DNA from: CAZFAT01 sp964517075 | GTDB lineage: Bacteria; Acidobacteriota; Vicinamibacteria; Vicinamibacterales; SCN-69-37 | Assembly: GCA_964517075.1 (NCBI GenBank) | Contig: CAZFAT010000062.1 | Coordinates: 1 to 48,643 of the forward strand | Length of the DNA: 48,643 nt | Direction: 5' to 3' | In this document: positions 38,518 to 47,001 of the stretch, in pieces | How positions within the stretch are numbered: the stretch's first letter is position 1 | Layout: every line of letters begins with the position of its first letter | Position numbers and translations under genes: made by a program | The notes under the pieces: generated by a model | Seen by the model: the letters and a program-made list of their open reading frames with translations, nothing else | Told to the model about the DNA's origin: nothing | The model's database searches: none

Positions 38518-38573
38518 CTGACGGGCAGGTTGCAGGACCCTCTGGCTTCCAACTTCCAACCTGCCCGCGTCAG
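38518..38573. repeat. Inverted repeat H downstream of the PhoX-like gene
   Basis: CTGAC-GGGCAGGTTG (38518-38532) pairs with CAACCTGCCC-GC-GTCAG (38557-38573), with a two-base bulge and a loop of 24 nt that includes TTCCAACTTCCAAC. It starts 6 bp after the PhoX-like stop at 38579 and could serve as its RNA 3'-end hairpin. Confidence 0.6.
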
Positions 38574-38578
38574 TTCCC

Positions 38579-39928
38579 TTAGAGCGGCCCCTTCCCCCAC
38601 GGCCCCGTGATCGCCACGGTGATGCCCGGCGACTGGATGTTCACGAACAGCCATCGCCCCTCCGGGCTGTAGCAGACGCCGCACAGCTCGCTCTGGCGGT
38701 AGTCGCGCGCCGGCACGCGATCGTTGTACGCGGTCGTCAGGTTGACGTTGTTAATCGCGAAGATGAAGCTCTGTCCCTCGAGCGTGAGGCCGACGAGCCG
38801 CTCGCCCTCGGCCACGGCATTGCCGTCCTCGGCGAGGACGAGGCCGCCGCGCGGGGTGACCGCCATGTTGTCGGGGTTGTTGCATTCGATTGCCGCCGGC
38901 GAGTCGTAGATGAGCTTCAGCGTCTCGTTGTCCGGGTCGTACTCGAACACCTGGCCCTCGGCCACTTGGCCGCCGCTCGTGGAGAGGAAGTAGCCCGTGC
39001 GATCGCCCCACCAGGCGCCTTCCAGCCGATGGAACTGCGCGGCGCCAGCGGCGCGGCCCTGTACGAAGGGCGACTGGGTGGCCGCGTGCGGATCCGGCAC
39101 CCGCACCCAGGTCACCGGCCAGGTCGTGCCCAGCGGATAGGCCAGACCGAGATTGATGTCCGGCCGGCCCTTGACGCCGAGCATGAACAGCTCGCCGCCT
39201 TCCTTGAGCTTTCCCTTCTCGTTCGGCACGAAGCGGTAGAAGCCGCTCGTCACGCCCGCGTCCTCGGTCTCGTACACGTTGCCGCTCCGCGGGTCGACCA
39301 TGACCGCTTCGTGCGAGAACCGGCCCATGTCCTTGAGCGGCGTCGGATCGCCCTGCTCCTTGCCGACATCGAAACACCAGCCGAGATCGGGGTCGGTCGT
39401 TTCCTCGCACGTGATCCAGGTGCCCCAGGGCGTCACGCCGCCGGCGCAGTTGCGCCGCGTGCCCGTCAAGGACGCCCACGCGCGCTTCCAGGTGCCGGTC
39501 GTCGTGTCGAAGAGCAGGTTCGTCGTGCCGCCACCGCTCACATCCGAGGCCTTGAACGACCCGTCCGCGACGAACGGCGGCCCGGCACCGATTTCGTGAT
39601 TGCGGACGAGAACCACGTGTCCGGCCTCGTCACCGCGATCGACGACGGCCATGCCGTCGTGAGAGGCAGGACAGCGCAGCCCTTCGGCAATGAGATCGCC
39701 CGTCCAGGCGAACGAGCGGTACCGAAAGCCGTCGGGCAGTTGCAGCAGCGGCAGTCCGGTGGTCTCGTCGAGCTTCGGGCTGACCGGGCCGTACGGTCCC
39801 TGCACCCGCGGCGACTCGACCGCGCGCCGCGCCAGCAGTTCCTCGAGCGAGAACATCCACAAGGCCCCGGCGCCCATGGCGCCGCGGCGAAGGAACGTCC
39901 GCCGGTCGTGGTTCACGAGTTCCGCCAT
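38579..39928 (-). CDS. PhoX-like (DUF839) protein, Tat-exported
   Basis: A 449-residue protein starting at ATG 39928, with AGGAGG before it. The N-terminus has a twin-arginine signal (DRRTFLRRGAMGAGALWMFSL, with R9-R10). The DUF839 propeller has FRYRSFAWTGD, VVLVRNHEIG, NCAGGVTPWGTWITCEET, GRFSHEAVMVDP, YETEDAGVTSGFYRF and NPDNMAVTPRGGLVLAEDG, in part. PhoX proteins are calcium-dependent phosphatases, but this group also holds uncharacterised secreted proteins. The Cys and Glu in TCEET match the PhoX metal site. A small membrane protein gene lies 42 bp upstream on the same strand. Confidence 0.88.
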   Translation of the reverse strand: MAELVNHDRRTFLRRGAMGAGALWMFSLEELLARRAVESPRVQGPYGPVSPKLDETTGLPLLQLPDGFRYRSFAWTGDLIAEGLRCPASHDGMAVVDRGDEAGHVVLVRNHEIGAGPPFVADGSFKASDVSGGGTTNLLFDTTTGTWKRAWASLTGTRRNCAGGVTPWGTWITCEETTDPDLGWCFDVGKEQGDPTPLKDMGRFSHEAVMVDPRSGNVYETEDAGVTSGFYRFVPNEKGKLKEGGELFMLGVKGRPDINLGLAYPLGTTWPVTWVRVPDPHAATQSPFVQGRAAGAAQFHRLEGAWWGDRTGYFLSTSGGQVAEGQVFEYDPDNETLKLIYDSPAAIECNNPDNMAVTPRGGLVLAEDGNAVAEGERLVGLTLEGQSFIFAINNVNLTTAYNDRVPARDYRQSELCGVCYSPEGRWLFVNIQSPGITVAITGPWGKGPL

Positions 39929-39969
39929 CGCATCCTCCTTTCGTCCACCCTGCGGCCTGCCCGAACCGA

Positions 39970-40296
39970 CTAGTACAACCCGCCTTCTTTGGTCTGAGAG
40001 ATCACGACGAGCATCGCGACAACTCCGCCACCAATCACGTACGGCCATGGCGTTTTCCAGAAAGACCTGCTTCCGGTCGCTTGCGCCGCGACCGGCGCGG
40101 CTCGGCGCAGGTCCGGGCGCTTCGAGGTCTTGGCCATCTCGGCGATCCCGGCGGATCTGGCGGAGAAGTCGTATTCGATCGTCGCCGGTGCCGCGGGCGG
40201 TACCGGCGCTGGCGATTTGGCTTCGGCACCCGCCGCGAACGCAGGGCGCGCCCCGAGCCACGTGACGAGGACGACGAACAGCACCACACGCTTCAT
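39970..40296 (-). CDS. Small exported membrane-anchored protein, unknown
   Basis: A 108-residue protein with GGGAG before ATG 40296. An N-terminal signal segment (VVLFVVLVTWLGARPAFA) is followed by a Pro/Ala-rich stretch, a YDFSARSAGIAEMA segment, a basic patch and a C-terminal membrane helix (YVIGGGVVAMLVVISQT) ending in KEGGLY. It has no family I recognise. It is 42 bp upstream of the Tat-exported PhoX-like gene and is probably co-transcribed with it. Confidence 0.7.
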   Translation of the reverse strand: MKRVVLFVVLVTWLGARPAFAAGAEAKSPAPVPPAAPATIEYDFSARSAGIAEMAKTSKRPDLRRAAPVAAQATGSRSFWKTPWPYVIGGGVVAMLVVISQTKEGGLY

Positions 40297-40409
40297 GACC
40301 TGCTCCCTTCGGGTGAGCCCTGAGCGGCGACCTGTTTCTACCACGAGACGGGACGGCCGCGCTCCAGCCGGCGGGTTGCGCCGGCATCGGCCGGGCCGAA
40401 GCCCCGCGT

Positions 40410-40415
40410 TATGAT
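40410..40415 (+). promoter_or_regulatory. -10 box (TATGAT) for the dienelactone hydrolase gene
   Basis: TATGAT, five of six consensus bases, 25 bp before the ATG at 40441, which has AAGGAG in the leader. No -35 visible. Just upstream, GGGCCGAAGCCCCGCG (40393-40408) resembles half of the palindrome at 48035-48054. Confidence 0.45.
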
Positions 40416-40440
40416 CGACGGGCTCACTCAAGGAGTCCTT

Positions 40441-41229
40441 ATGCGCGCGATTCGGTCCACCCTGACGCTGTTTCTGCTCCTCATGCTCCCGGTCATGGCC
40501 TCCGCCGCCATTCAGACGAGAGAGATCGAATTGAAGCAGGGCGGCACGGTCCTGAGAGGATTCATCGCGTGGGACGATGCGTTCACCGAGCCCCGGCCGG
40601 GGGTACTCGTCGTTCACGAGTGGTGGGGGCATGAAGAGCACGCCCGCGCGCAGGCGCGCCGGCTGGCCGAAGCCGGGTATGTCGGATTCGCGCTCGACCT
40701 CTACGGCGGCGGCAAGGTCGCCGCGCACCCCGCCGATGCCGAGAAGTTCATGATGGAAGCGGTGAAGGATCCCGCCGCGATCCGCGCGCGGTTCGATGCC
40801 GCGCTGGCGGCGCTCAAGGCCGACTCGCACGTGGACCCGGCACGCATCGCCGCCATTGGCTACTGCTTTGGCGGGGGCGTCGTGCTCAACATGGCCCGCG
40901 CGGGCCATCCGGATCTCGATGCCGTCGTGAGCTTCCACGGCGTCCTGGCCACACAGACGCCGGCACAGAAAGGCGCCGTCCACGCGCGCGTGCTCGTTCT
41001 GCACGGCGCGGACGACCCGATGGCGCCCGCGGCTGACGTCGAGGCGCTCCGCAAGGAACTGGACGCCGCCGGCGCCACCTATGCCATCGTCACCTACCCG
41101 GGCGCGAAGCATGCCTTCACCAACCCCAAAGCCGACAGCCACGGCATGGCCGCGCTGAGCTACAACGCCGACGCGGACAAGCGATCGTGGGCGGCGATGC
41201 TTGGACTGTTGAAGGACATCTGGCGCTGA
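40441..41229 (+). CDS. Secreted dienelactone hydrolase family protein
   Basis: A 262-residue alpha/beta hydrolase. A signal peptide precedes AIQTREIELKQGG. The DLH triad is present: nucleophile C142 in GYCFGGG, D191 in HGADDP and H224 in AKHAFTN, with VVHEWWGHEEH as the oxyanion region. Classical DLH enzymes hydrolyse dienelactones in chlorocatechol breakdown, while secreted versions have varied or unknown ester and lactone substrates. The start is ATG 40441 with AAGGAG, rather than the open ATG at 40411. It is convergent with the DAC-like gene, separated by word-repeat F. Confidence 0.88.
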   Translation: MRAIRSTLTLFLLLMLPVMASAAIQTREIELKQGGTVLRGFIAWDDAFTEPRPGVLVVHEWWGHEEHARAQARRLAEAGYVGFALDLYGGGKVAAHPADAEKFMMEAVKDPAAIRARFDAALAALKADSHVDPARIAAIGYCFGGGVVLNMARAGHPDLDAVVSFHGVLATQTPAQKGAVHARVLVLHGADDPMAPAADVEALRKELDAAGATYAIVTYPGAKHAFTNPKADSHGMAALSYNADADKRSWAAMLGLLKDIWR

Positions 41230-41239
41230 CGGTGGCTCG

Positions 41240-41312
41240 AGGTTTGTTCTCGGTTCTCGCTTCTCGGTTCCGGGAGCATGTCAGTACCGAAAACCCGGAA
41301 CCGAAAACCGAC
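41240..41312. repeat. Word-repeat inverted spacer F (CGGTTCTCGG / ACCGAAAACC family)
   Basis: The left half repeats TTCTCGGTTCTCGCTTCTCGG (first 20 bases shown would be 41247-41266) and the right half has TACCGAAAACCCGGAACCGA then AAACCGAC (41286-41312). CGGTTCCGGG (41265-41274) and CCCGGAACCG (41294-41303) pair perfectly. It occupies the gap between two convergent genes and shares its word with spacers A and C. Confidence 0.65.
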
Positions 41313-41323
41313 AACGCCGCACG

Positions 41324-42475
41324 CTACAGCAGCAGCGCCTCCACCCGATGCGCCTGCACCATGTCCTCATCGCCGGACCACTTGAAGATCGTGAAGCGGC
41401 CGTCCTGGGAAGCGACGAGGGCGGTGGCGTCCGGTTGATCCTGGACGAACTGCGCAGCGGAGAAGTGGCGCGTGCCGCCAAGCTGGTAGGGATTGACGAC
41501 TGTCACGACGGCGCCTTCGACCGGCTCGCTCAGCAGCACGCGCTCGACCGGCGGACGCCCGCGGCGGCGGGTAATCTTCGCGCCAAAGGCCATCAACTGG
41601 TAGCGCTCGGTCAGAAGCGTGGCGCCGTCCACGGCCGTCAGGCCGGCCAGGGCGTCGACCGCGCGCCGTAAATCCTCCTGCCATTCGTGCGAGGCCTCGA
41701 CCCGGCCGGGAGCCTCAATGAGCGCGGACAATTCCGAGTACGGCGGCGAGACCGCGTACGTCACCGGGTGGACGATGGACTCGGGCCACTCGCGGTTGTC
41801 GGAGGGAATCACCAGCAGCGCGCCGCCGCGCTGGTGCGCGCGCATCGAGGCCGCAATCTGGACGAGCACATTCATCGAGTCCGGCACGAGTCCAGGCAGA
41901 TCGACACCCAGCAGTGAGGCGACAACGCCCGGGCAATCCGGCCGGCGGGCGCGCCCCTCGTCCACGACCTTGATGGCGTTGCCTTCGAGCACGACCATGT
42001 TGACGAACTTGCCGAACGACTCGCTGCGATGTTTGATGACCAGCAGTCCGGAGGTCACGACTTCGAGCACGAAGCACAGCGCCGGCAGGCGGCGCGTCGT
42101 CCCCCAGACCCGCAGCTCGCCGCCGAAGTCACGCCAGACGCCCAGATGGATGCCCGGACGCTCGACCGCGGGCGCGAGCTTCGCGAGGGCCGGGGCCGAG
42201 AGCGGGAGCGGACGCTCGAACGTCAGGGGACTGCCGGCCGGATCGGGCGGCACGAAGGCCAGCGAGATGCGCGGCAGCACCCCCTCCTCGCGCCGGAGGC
42301 TGGCCCAGAACGCCGCGTCCACGATGGCCTCGATGGCGTCGGCATCCGGCTCGGGCGCCAGATCCTGCCGTCCCTGGGCCCGCGCCGCCTCCAGGTGACG
42401 CGCGAAGTGCTCGCGCGCACGGAGCGCCACCGCGTGCGCCGCCGGGTACGGTGGGGTGACGGGCGTCGTGGACAC
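41324..42475 (-). CDS. Diadenylate-cyclase-like (DisA_N/DAC) protein with N-terminal sensor region
   Basis: A 383-residue protein. The C-terminal third resembles a DAC domain: AVDGATLLTERYQLMAFGAK with the DGA motif at 283-285, then GGTRHFSAAQFV with R336-H337-F338 at the place of the RHR motif, and DATALVASQDGRFTIFKW after it. DAC enzymes make c-di-AMP; the third RHR residue being Phe suggests altered or lost catalysis. The distance between the motifs is about 50 residues, longer than in DisA, with a basic loop RRRGRPPVER between. The first 270 residues may be a sensor domain of the DACNV type, which is known to precede DAC domains, but I am less sure of this. No other c-di-AMP gene is nearby. 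The ATG is at 42475. Confidence 0.75.
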   Translation of the reverse strand: MSTTPVTPPYPAAHAVALRAREHFARHLEAARAQGRQDLAPEPDADAIEAIVDAAFWASLRREEGVLPRISLAFVPPDPAGSPLTFERPLPLSAPALAKLAPAVERPGIHLGVWRDFGGELRVWGTTRRLPALCFVLEVVTSGLLVIKHRSESFGKFVNMVVLEGNAIKVVDEGRARRPDCPGVVASLLGVDLPGLVPDSMNVLVQIAASMRAHQRGGALLVIPSDNREWPESIVHPVTYAVSPPYSELSALIEAPGRVEASHEWQEDLRRAVDALAGLTAVDGATLLTERYQLMAFGAKITRRRGRPPVERVLLSEPVEGAVVTVVNPYQLGGTRHFSAAQFVQDQPDATALVASQDGRFTIFKWSGDEDMVQAHRVEALLL

Positions 42476-42494
42476 GGGGTCTCAGGATCTTAGA

Positions 42495-42578
42495 TTAGTT
42501 TGAGTTCTGAGTCGTGAGTTCAGAGTTCCCGACTGCGACCAGAGCCTCAAGACTCATGACTCAAAACTCAGAACTACC
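42495..42578. repeat. Word-repeat inverted spacer G (TGAGTTCTGAGT family)
   Basis: TTTGAGTTCTGAGTCGTGAG (42500-42519) is followed by GACTCATGACTCAAAACTCA then GAACT (42551-42575). AGTTCTGAGT at 42503-42512 pairs perfectly with ACTCAGAACT at 42566-42575. This one lies between divergent genes, upstream of both, unlike the other spacers. Confidence 0.6.
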
Positions 42579-42606
42579 GCGAAGCCCCTCAGGCCACAAT
42601 AACGCC

Positions 42607-44388
42607 GTGACCGATGCCGGCTCCATCGACGCGGAGTACCGCCGGCGGCTCGAGGCCCGTCGCGCGGCCCTGGCCACCGAGGAGCGCACGCACGCGCGCT
42701 TCAGTTACGTGCGCCTGCTCATTGCCGCGAGTGTGCCCGTATTACTCGCCCTGCTGGGCTGGACTCCGTGGCTGTTCGTCCCTCCCCTGGCATTTGCCGT
42801 CGTGGCGCTGCTGCACGGCCGGCTGCTGAACGCGCGGGATCGAACGGCATCCGCCGTCGCCCATTACGAACGCGGACTCGCCAGGCTGGCGAATGACTGG
42901 ATCGGCCGCGGCCGGCCCGGGGAGGCGTTCCTTCCGGCCGACCATCTCTACGCCGCCGACCTGGACCTGTTCGGACGAGGCAGCCTCTTCGAATTGCTGG
43001 CCACGATGCGTACGCAGATGGGCGAGGAGATCCTGGCGCGCTGGCTGCTCGAGCCGGCGCCGCCTGATGTCATCCGCCAGCGGCAGGCGGCCGTCGCCGA
43101 GTTGGTGCCGCGAATCGACCTGCGCGAGACCGTGGCGGTGATGGGTGATCCCCTCCGCGTGAGCGTGGACGCCAGCCTGCTTCGACGGTGGGCCACTTCA
43201 CGCATCGTCCTCAGCAGCACCGTCGCGCGCCCGATGCTCGCGCTGCTGAGCGCGGCCACGATCGGCGCGCTCGTGACGTGGGTATCGACGGGAGCGTGGG
43301 GCGGCGTGGCGGCCGCACTCATCCTCGTCCAGTCGCTCGTCGCCCAGGCGCTCAAGCCCCACGTCCTCGCTGTGATTGACGCCGTCGACGCGCCCGCGCA
43401 CGACCTGGATCTCGTGGCCGAACTGCTCGCCCTCGTTGAGCGCGAGTCATTCGCGAGTCCGTGCCTGACCGACCTGCAAACCACCATAGCCACAACCGGC
43501 CGGACCGCGTCGGCAGAGATCAACCGCCTCTCGAAGCTCGTCGCCATGCTGGCGTCACGGCGCAACGTGATGTTCGCGGTACCGGCGGCCCTGATGCTCT
43601 GGGCGACGCAGTGGGCGTTCGCGATCGAAGCCTGGCGCCGCCGCTCCGGGCCGCACGTGCCCCGGTGGCTCGACGCCATCGGCGAGTTCGAGGCGCTCGT
43701 CGCGCTCGCAACCTTCGCCGCCGAGCACCCGACCTACGTGTTTCCGGCGCTGACCGACGGGCCGGCCATGGTCGCCGCCACCGCGCTGGCGCATCCCGTG
43801 CTGCCGTCCACCGCCGTGACGAACGACGTGGCTCTGCACAGCAGCGGGATGGCGCTGCTCGTCGTCAGCGGATCCAACATGTCAGGCAAGAGCACGCTCC
43901 TCCGCACACTCGGCGTGAGCGTCGTTCTCGCACAAATGGGAGCGCCGGTGCGCGCGACGGCGTTCCGGCTGACGCCGCTGGCGGTCGGCGCGGCCATCCG
44001 CGTGCAGGATTCACTGACCGATGGCCGGTCACGGTTCTTCGCCGAGATCACCCGCCTGAAACAGATCGTCGATCTCGCCACCCGCTGCCAGGGCGGCGTG
44101 CTGTTCCTGCTCGACGAGATTCTGGCCGGCACGAACTCCCACGATCGCCGGCTGGGCGCCGAGGCGGTGCTCGCGGGCCTGATTGACCTTGGCGCCATCG
44201 GCCTCGCCACCACGCACGACCTGGCGCTCGGCGAGATTGCCACACGCCTGGCGGGCCGTGCGGAGAACGTTCACTTCGTCGATCACCTGGCGGATGGCGT
44301 GCTCACGTTCGACTATCGGCTCCGCGCCGGTATCGTGCAAAGCAGCAACGCGCTGGCACTGATGCGGTCGATCGGATTGAAGGTGTGA
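42607..44388 (+). CDS. Membrane-anchored MutS-like ATPase
   Basis: A 593-residue protein from GTG 42607. Two or three hydrophobic segments lie near residues 30-60 (LLIAASVPVLLALLGWTPWLF, in part) and near 205-245 and 315-335. The MutS lever region follows the first (DLDLFGRGSLFELLATMRTQMG, in part). The C-terminal ABC ATPase has Walker A SGSNMSGKSTLL at about 420, the MutS signature and Walker B VLFLLDEILAGTNSHDRR, and TTHDLALGEIA. It lacks the mismatch-recognition domain of MutS1 and the Smr domain of MutS2. The role is not established. The GTG follows a CACAAT by 6 nt, so the mRNA may be leaderless; an in-frame ATG at 42556 lies inside the repeat. Confidence 0.82.
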   Translation: MTDAGSIDAEYRRRLEARRAALATEERTHARFSYVRLLIAASVPVLLALLGWTPWLFVPPLAFAVVALLHGRLLNARDRTASAVAHYERGLARLANDWIGRGRPGEAFLPADHLYAADLDLFGRGSLFELLATMRTQMGEEILARWLLEPAPPDVIRQRQAAVAELVPRIDLRETVAVMGDPLRVSVDASLLRRWATSRIVLSSTVARPMLALLSAATIGALVTWVSTGAWGGVAAALILVQSLVAQALKPHVLAVIDAVDAPAHDLDLVAELLALVERESFASPCLTDLQTTIATTGRTASAEINRLSKLVAMLASRRNVMFAVPAALMLWATQWAFAIEAWRRRSGPHVPRWLDAIGEFEALVALATFAAEHPTYVFPALTDGPAMVAATALAHPVLPSTAVTNDVALHSSGMALLVVSGSNMSGKSTLLRTLGVSVVLAQMGAPVRATAFRLTPLAVGAAIRVQDSLTDGRSRFFAEITRLKQIVDLATRCQGGVLFLLDEILAGTNSHDRRLGAEAVLAGLIDLGAIGLATTHDLALGEIATRLAGRAENVHFVDHLADGVLTFDYRLRAGIVQSSNALALMRSIGLKV

Positions 44389-44395
44389 GGGATTC

Positions 44396-45943
44396 CTACC
44401 GCGTGTCCTCGAACCGGTCTGCGGCCGCGTTCCACACGAACGAACATCCGGGCGCAGCGTCGGGCCGCACGATGACGCCGAGCGGAGCAAAGGCTTCGGC
44501 CGTGCCGTTGCGAAAGAGGTAGGCGCCCGCCACGTGGTCCGGCAGGCCCGTCAGACTCACGATGCCGCACCCGCGGATGCCGCCGTGCACGCTCGCGGCG
44601 GCGAGGATGCGATCGCGCCCGGCCGCGGCCGCCACCCAGGGTTCGAGATGCGCGCGGACACCGGCCGCTGAACCAGCCGCCAACACCGCCCCGGCCGCCG
44701 CGCCGATGACGCGGACCCTGACCGGCAGGCCGGCCGCCAGTCCTGCAATCAACGCGGCCCAGGCCGGCGCCGCCAGGTAGAGGTACCGCGCCCCCTGCAG
44801 GTCCGGCGCAATGAAGAGCATCGGCGCGACGGGGAGCACGGAGATCAGCACCCAGCCCGCGGCGCCTGCTGCGAACCGCGGGCGCATTTCCCCAGTCGTG
44901 ACGAAGAAGACGCTCAGCAGGCTGATGACGACCAACGCCGCCACAATCGCCGCCCAGGGCGCCGCGGCCAACCAGTTCTCGTGCCATGGCACGGCGAGAC
45001 TGCCGTAACTCTCGAACACCACGCGCTGCGCCAGGTAGCGGCTCATCGCCGGCGCGTCGGCCCCGAACGCACCGAGTAGACGAGCGCCGGCGAAGACCGC
45101 GGCGAGACCAGTGACCAGAGCCAGATCCCGCAGGAGAGCCGGCCGGATTGCACGACGGACCCAGGCATCGATGAGCACGAGCACGCCGGCGACAACGGCC
45201 GTCTCCTTGGCCGCCATGGCGAGGATCGCGGTGAGGAGAAAGGCCGCCCGCGCCGCCCGCGTGGGTGCCCGGTCCCAGGCACGGGCGAACGTCACGGCCA
45301 GCAGGACGAGCAGCGTGGCCGACACGTCGAAGATTCCTGATGCCCACGCCACCGCCTCAACCGCCAGCGGCGCCGCCAGCATCAGCCCTCCAGCCAGGAC
45401 GGGCCAGCGGCCCGGCATCCAGCCTTCCGCAAGCTTCATCGTCAGAAAGGCGTTGACGCCGTGCAGCACGACGTTGAGGGCGTGCCATACGGCGGGCGGT
45501 GCCTGCAGGGCGCTGAGCATTGCCCAGACGACGAGCGGCAGCGGACGAAAGAGCATGGGTGTGACCTCGCCGATCTCCCAGCGTGTGGCGCGCGCCAGCA
45601 ACCCGAAATCATCCGACAGAAAGCCGATGGTCAACACCGGCCAGTACAACGCGAGACTGCCGGCGACACACAGGAGGAGCGCCCATACGGGAGTCGAGCG
45701 GGCAGACCGGCTGGCATTCGTCCCGCACGGCCCGGCTGACAAGCGGAACACGAGGCCGGCCACGACGAACAGGGTGACCGCAGCCTCAACGTGATACCGG
45801 CGAGTGGCGCCGTCGAGCAGGTAGTCGACGACCAGGAACGCCGCGCGCGTGCCGAGCATGACAACGACAAGAGCGCCGGCGACGCGCCAGCGCGATCGAA
45901 CGTTCGGCGTCCATCGGGCCGACCTCGAGGTCGGTCCCTCCAT
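44396..45943 (-). CDS. GT-C-like multi-pass membrane protein
   Basis: A 515-residue protein with about eleven membrane segments. GFLSDDFGLLARATRW near residue 105 carries the SDDF-type first-loop acid motif of GT-C glycosyltransferases, and HALNVVLHGVNAFL, AWASGIFDVSATLL and MAAKETAVV are typical of the eukaryote-like TMTC/PMT-type GT-C proteins. The last about 75 residues are soluble. The annotated ATG (45943-45941) and the first ten codons lie in the REP-like palindrome at 45915-45943; the next in-frame Met is residue 29 (MLGTRAAF), so the true N-terminus is uncertain. It begins immediately after the VOC gene stop. Confidence 0.7.
   Translation of the reverse strand: MEGPTSRSARWTPNVRSRWRVAGALVVVMLGTRAAFLVVDYLLDGATRRYHVEAAVTLFVVAGLVFRLSAGPCGTNASRSARSTPVWALLLCVAGSLALYWPVLTIGFLSDDFGLLARATRWEIGEVTPMLFRPLPLVVWAMLSALQAPPAVWHALNVVLHGVNAFLTMKLAEGWMPGRWPVLAGGLMLAAPLAVEAVAWASGIFDVSATLLVLLAVTFARAWDRAPTRAARAAFLLTAILAMAAKETAVVAGVLVLIDAWVRRAIRPALLRDLALVTGLAAVFAGARLLGAFGADAPAMSRYLAQRVVFESYGSLAVPWHENWLAAAPWAAIVAALVVISLLSVFFVTTGEMRPRFAAGAAGWVLISVLPVAPMLFIAPDLQGARYLYLAAPAWAALIAGLAAGLPVRVRVIGAAAGAVLAAGSAAGVRAHLEPWVAAAAGRDRILAAASVHGGIRGCGIVSLTGLPDHVAGAYLFRNGTAEAFAPLGVIVRPDAAPGCSFVWNAAADRFEDTR
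45915..45943. repeat. REP-like palindrome, copy 2
   Basis: CGGGCCGACCTCGAGGTCGG followed by TCCCTCCAT. The inner GGGCCGACCT and AGGTCGGTCC pair with one mismatch. It is almost the same as copy 1 (1881-1909), including the trailing CTCCATC. It supplies the start codon and first residues of the gene at 44396-45943. Confidence 0.65.
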
Positions 45944-46831
45944 CTACGGCTCCTGCGCCACGAGCCGCACGCGCGTGCCCCAGGGATCGGCGACCGTCCA
46001 TGCCGTGTCGCGTCCGCTGGGCGTGTGCCCCGCGGCGGCCAGGCTGCCGACGGCCGCCGCCAGGTCCTCGAGGGTCGGGAGGACGAGGTCCCAGGTCAGC
46101 AGGCGCGCCTGATCGTCGGTGGCTGGAGGGCCCGGCGACCAGGTGTTCGTGCCCAGATGGTGATGGTAGCCGCCTGCCGAGAAGAACAGCGCGCCCGGAT
46201 AACCCCACACGACTTTGTCGAAGCCGAGCGCCTGGTGATAGAACCGCGCCGCCTCGTCCAGATTGCCGACGTGAAGATGCACGTGACCCATCACCGTGCC
46301 AGCGGGTGCTCCGGTCCATCGTTCGCCGGCCGCGGCGTCGAGGAGACTCCCGATGTGCAGCGGAGCCGTGGTCATGAACAGTTGCCCGTCCTCCTGGACG
46401 CGCCACGTGTACGGCGAACGGTCCGCGTAGACCTCGATGCCCAGGCCGTCCGGATCCGTCAGGTAGACGCTCTCGCTGACGGCGTGATCGGCGGTCCCCA
46501 CGGCGATGCCCGCCGTCTGCAGGTGGCCGAGGAACCGGCCCAGTGCCGGGCGATCGGGCAGCAGGATGGCGAAATGATAGAGGCCCAGCGCGCCGCGGCG
46601 CGGCGTGTGGCGCAGGCCGGGCCGCGCCTCGAGCCGGACGAGCACCCGATCGTCGTCGTGCGGGCCCAGCGCCGCGCTGGACCTCGCGCGCTCGATCACG
46701 CGCAGGCCGAGCACGCGCTCGTAGTAGCCAATGGAGTGATCCAGGTCCGCGATCTGCAGGACGACGGGCCCCGGATGGGTCGCGGCGGGGAGTCGATACC
46801 CCGGCGGGAGGATGCCAAAGGTCTCACTCAT
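45944..46831 (-). CDS. VOC-family extradiol dioxygenase (CatE-like)
   Basis: A 295-residue protein with two glyoxalase/VOC modules (about 20-135 and 165-290). The first has VVLQIADLDHSIGYYERVLGL, in part, with LYHFAILLPDR and GIEVYADR; the second has MGHVHLHVGNLDEAARFYHQALG, in part, YHHHLGTNTW and RVRLVAQEP. The His, His and Glu pattern suits a non-heme iron site of the catechol 2,3-dioxygenase (CatE) group. The likely job is ring cleavage or a lactoylglutathione-type reaction; the substrate is not defined. It is divergent from the polysaccharide deacetylase gene across 170 bp. Confidence 0.85.
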   Translation of the reverse strand: MSETFGILPPGYRLPAATHPGPVVLQIADLDHSIGYYERVLGLRVIERARSSAALGPHDDDRVLVRLEARPGLRHTPRRGALGLYHFAILLPDRPALGRFLGHLQTAGIAVGTADHAVSESVYLTDPDGLGIEVYADRSPYTWRVQEDGQLFMTTAPLHIGSLLDAAAGERWTGAPAGTVMGHVHLHVGNLDEAARFYHQALGFDKVVWGYPGALFFSAGGYHHHLGTNTWSPGPPATDDQARLLTWDLVLPTLEDLAAAVGSLAAAGHTPSGRDTAWTVADPWGTRVRLVAQEP

Positions 46832-47001
46832 GAACGAACCGAGCCTATCCCGCGCGGCAAGGGCGCGTCCATGTTCCCGGTCCGCCCTCGTGGTCGCGTC
46901 CCGCCCCCCCGTCGTGAAACAATGGCGTTCACCCGACCCACAGGCCCCTCCCCTGCCTGTCTGATCGACCCCGGGCTCGCGCCCGGGTCGCCGGATTGCG
47001 C
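46832..47001. other. Divergent spacer with GC palindrome
   Basis: The 170-bp gap between the VOC gene and the deacetylase gene has a GC palindrome, GACCCCGGGC-TCGC-GCCCGGGTC (about 46968-46989), only 13 bp before the deacetylase start, and the small inverted repeat CAGGC-CCCTCCC-TGCCTG around 46942-46960. I find no clear -10 or -35 elements. Confidence 0.4.
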
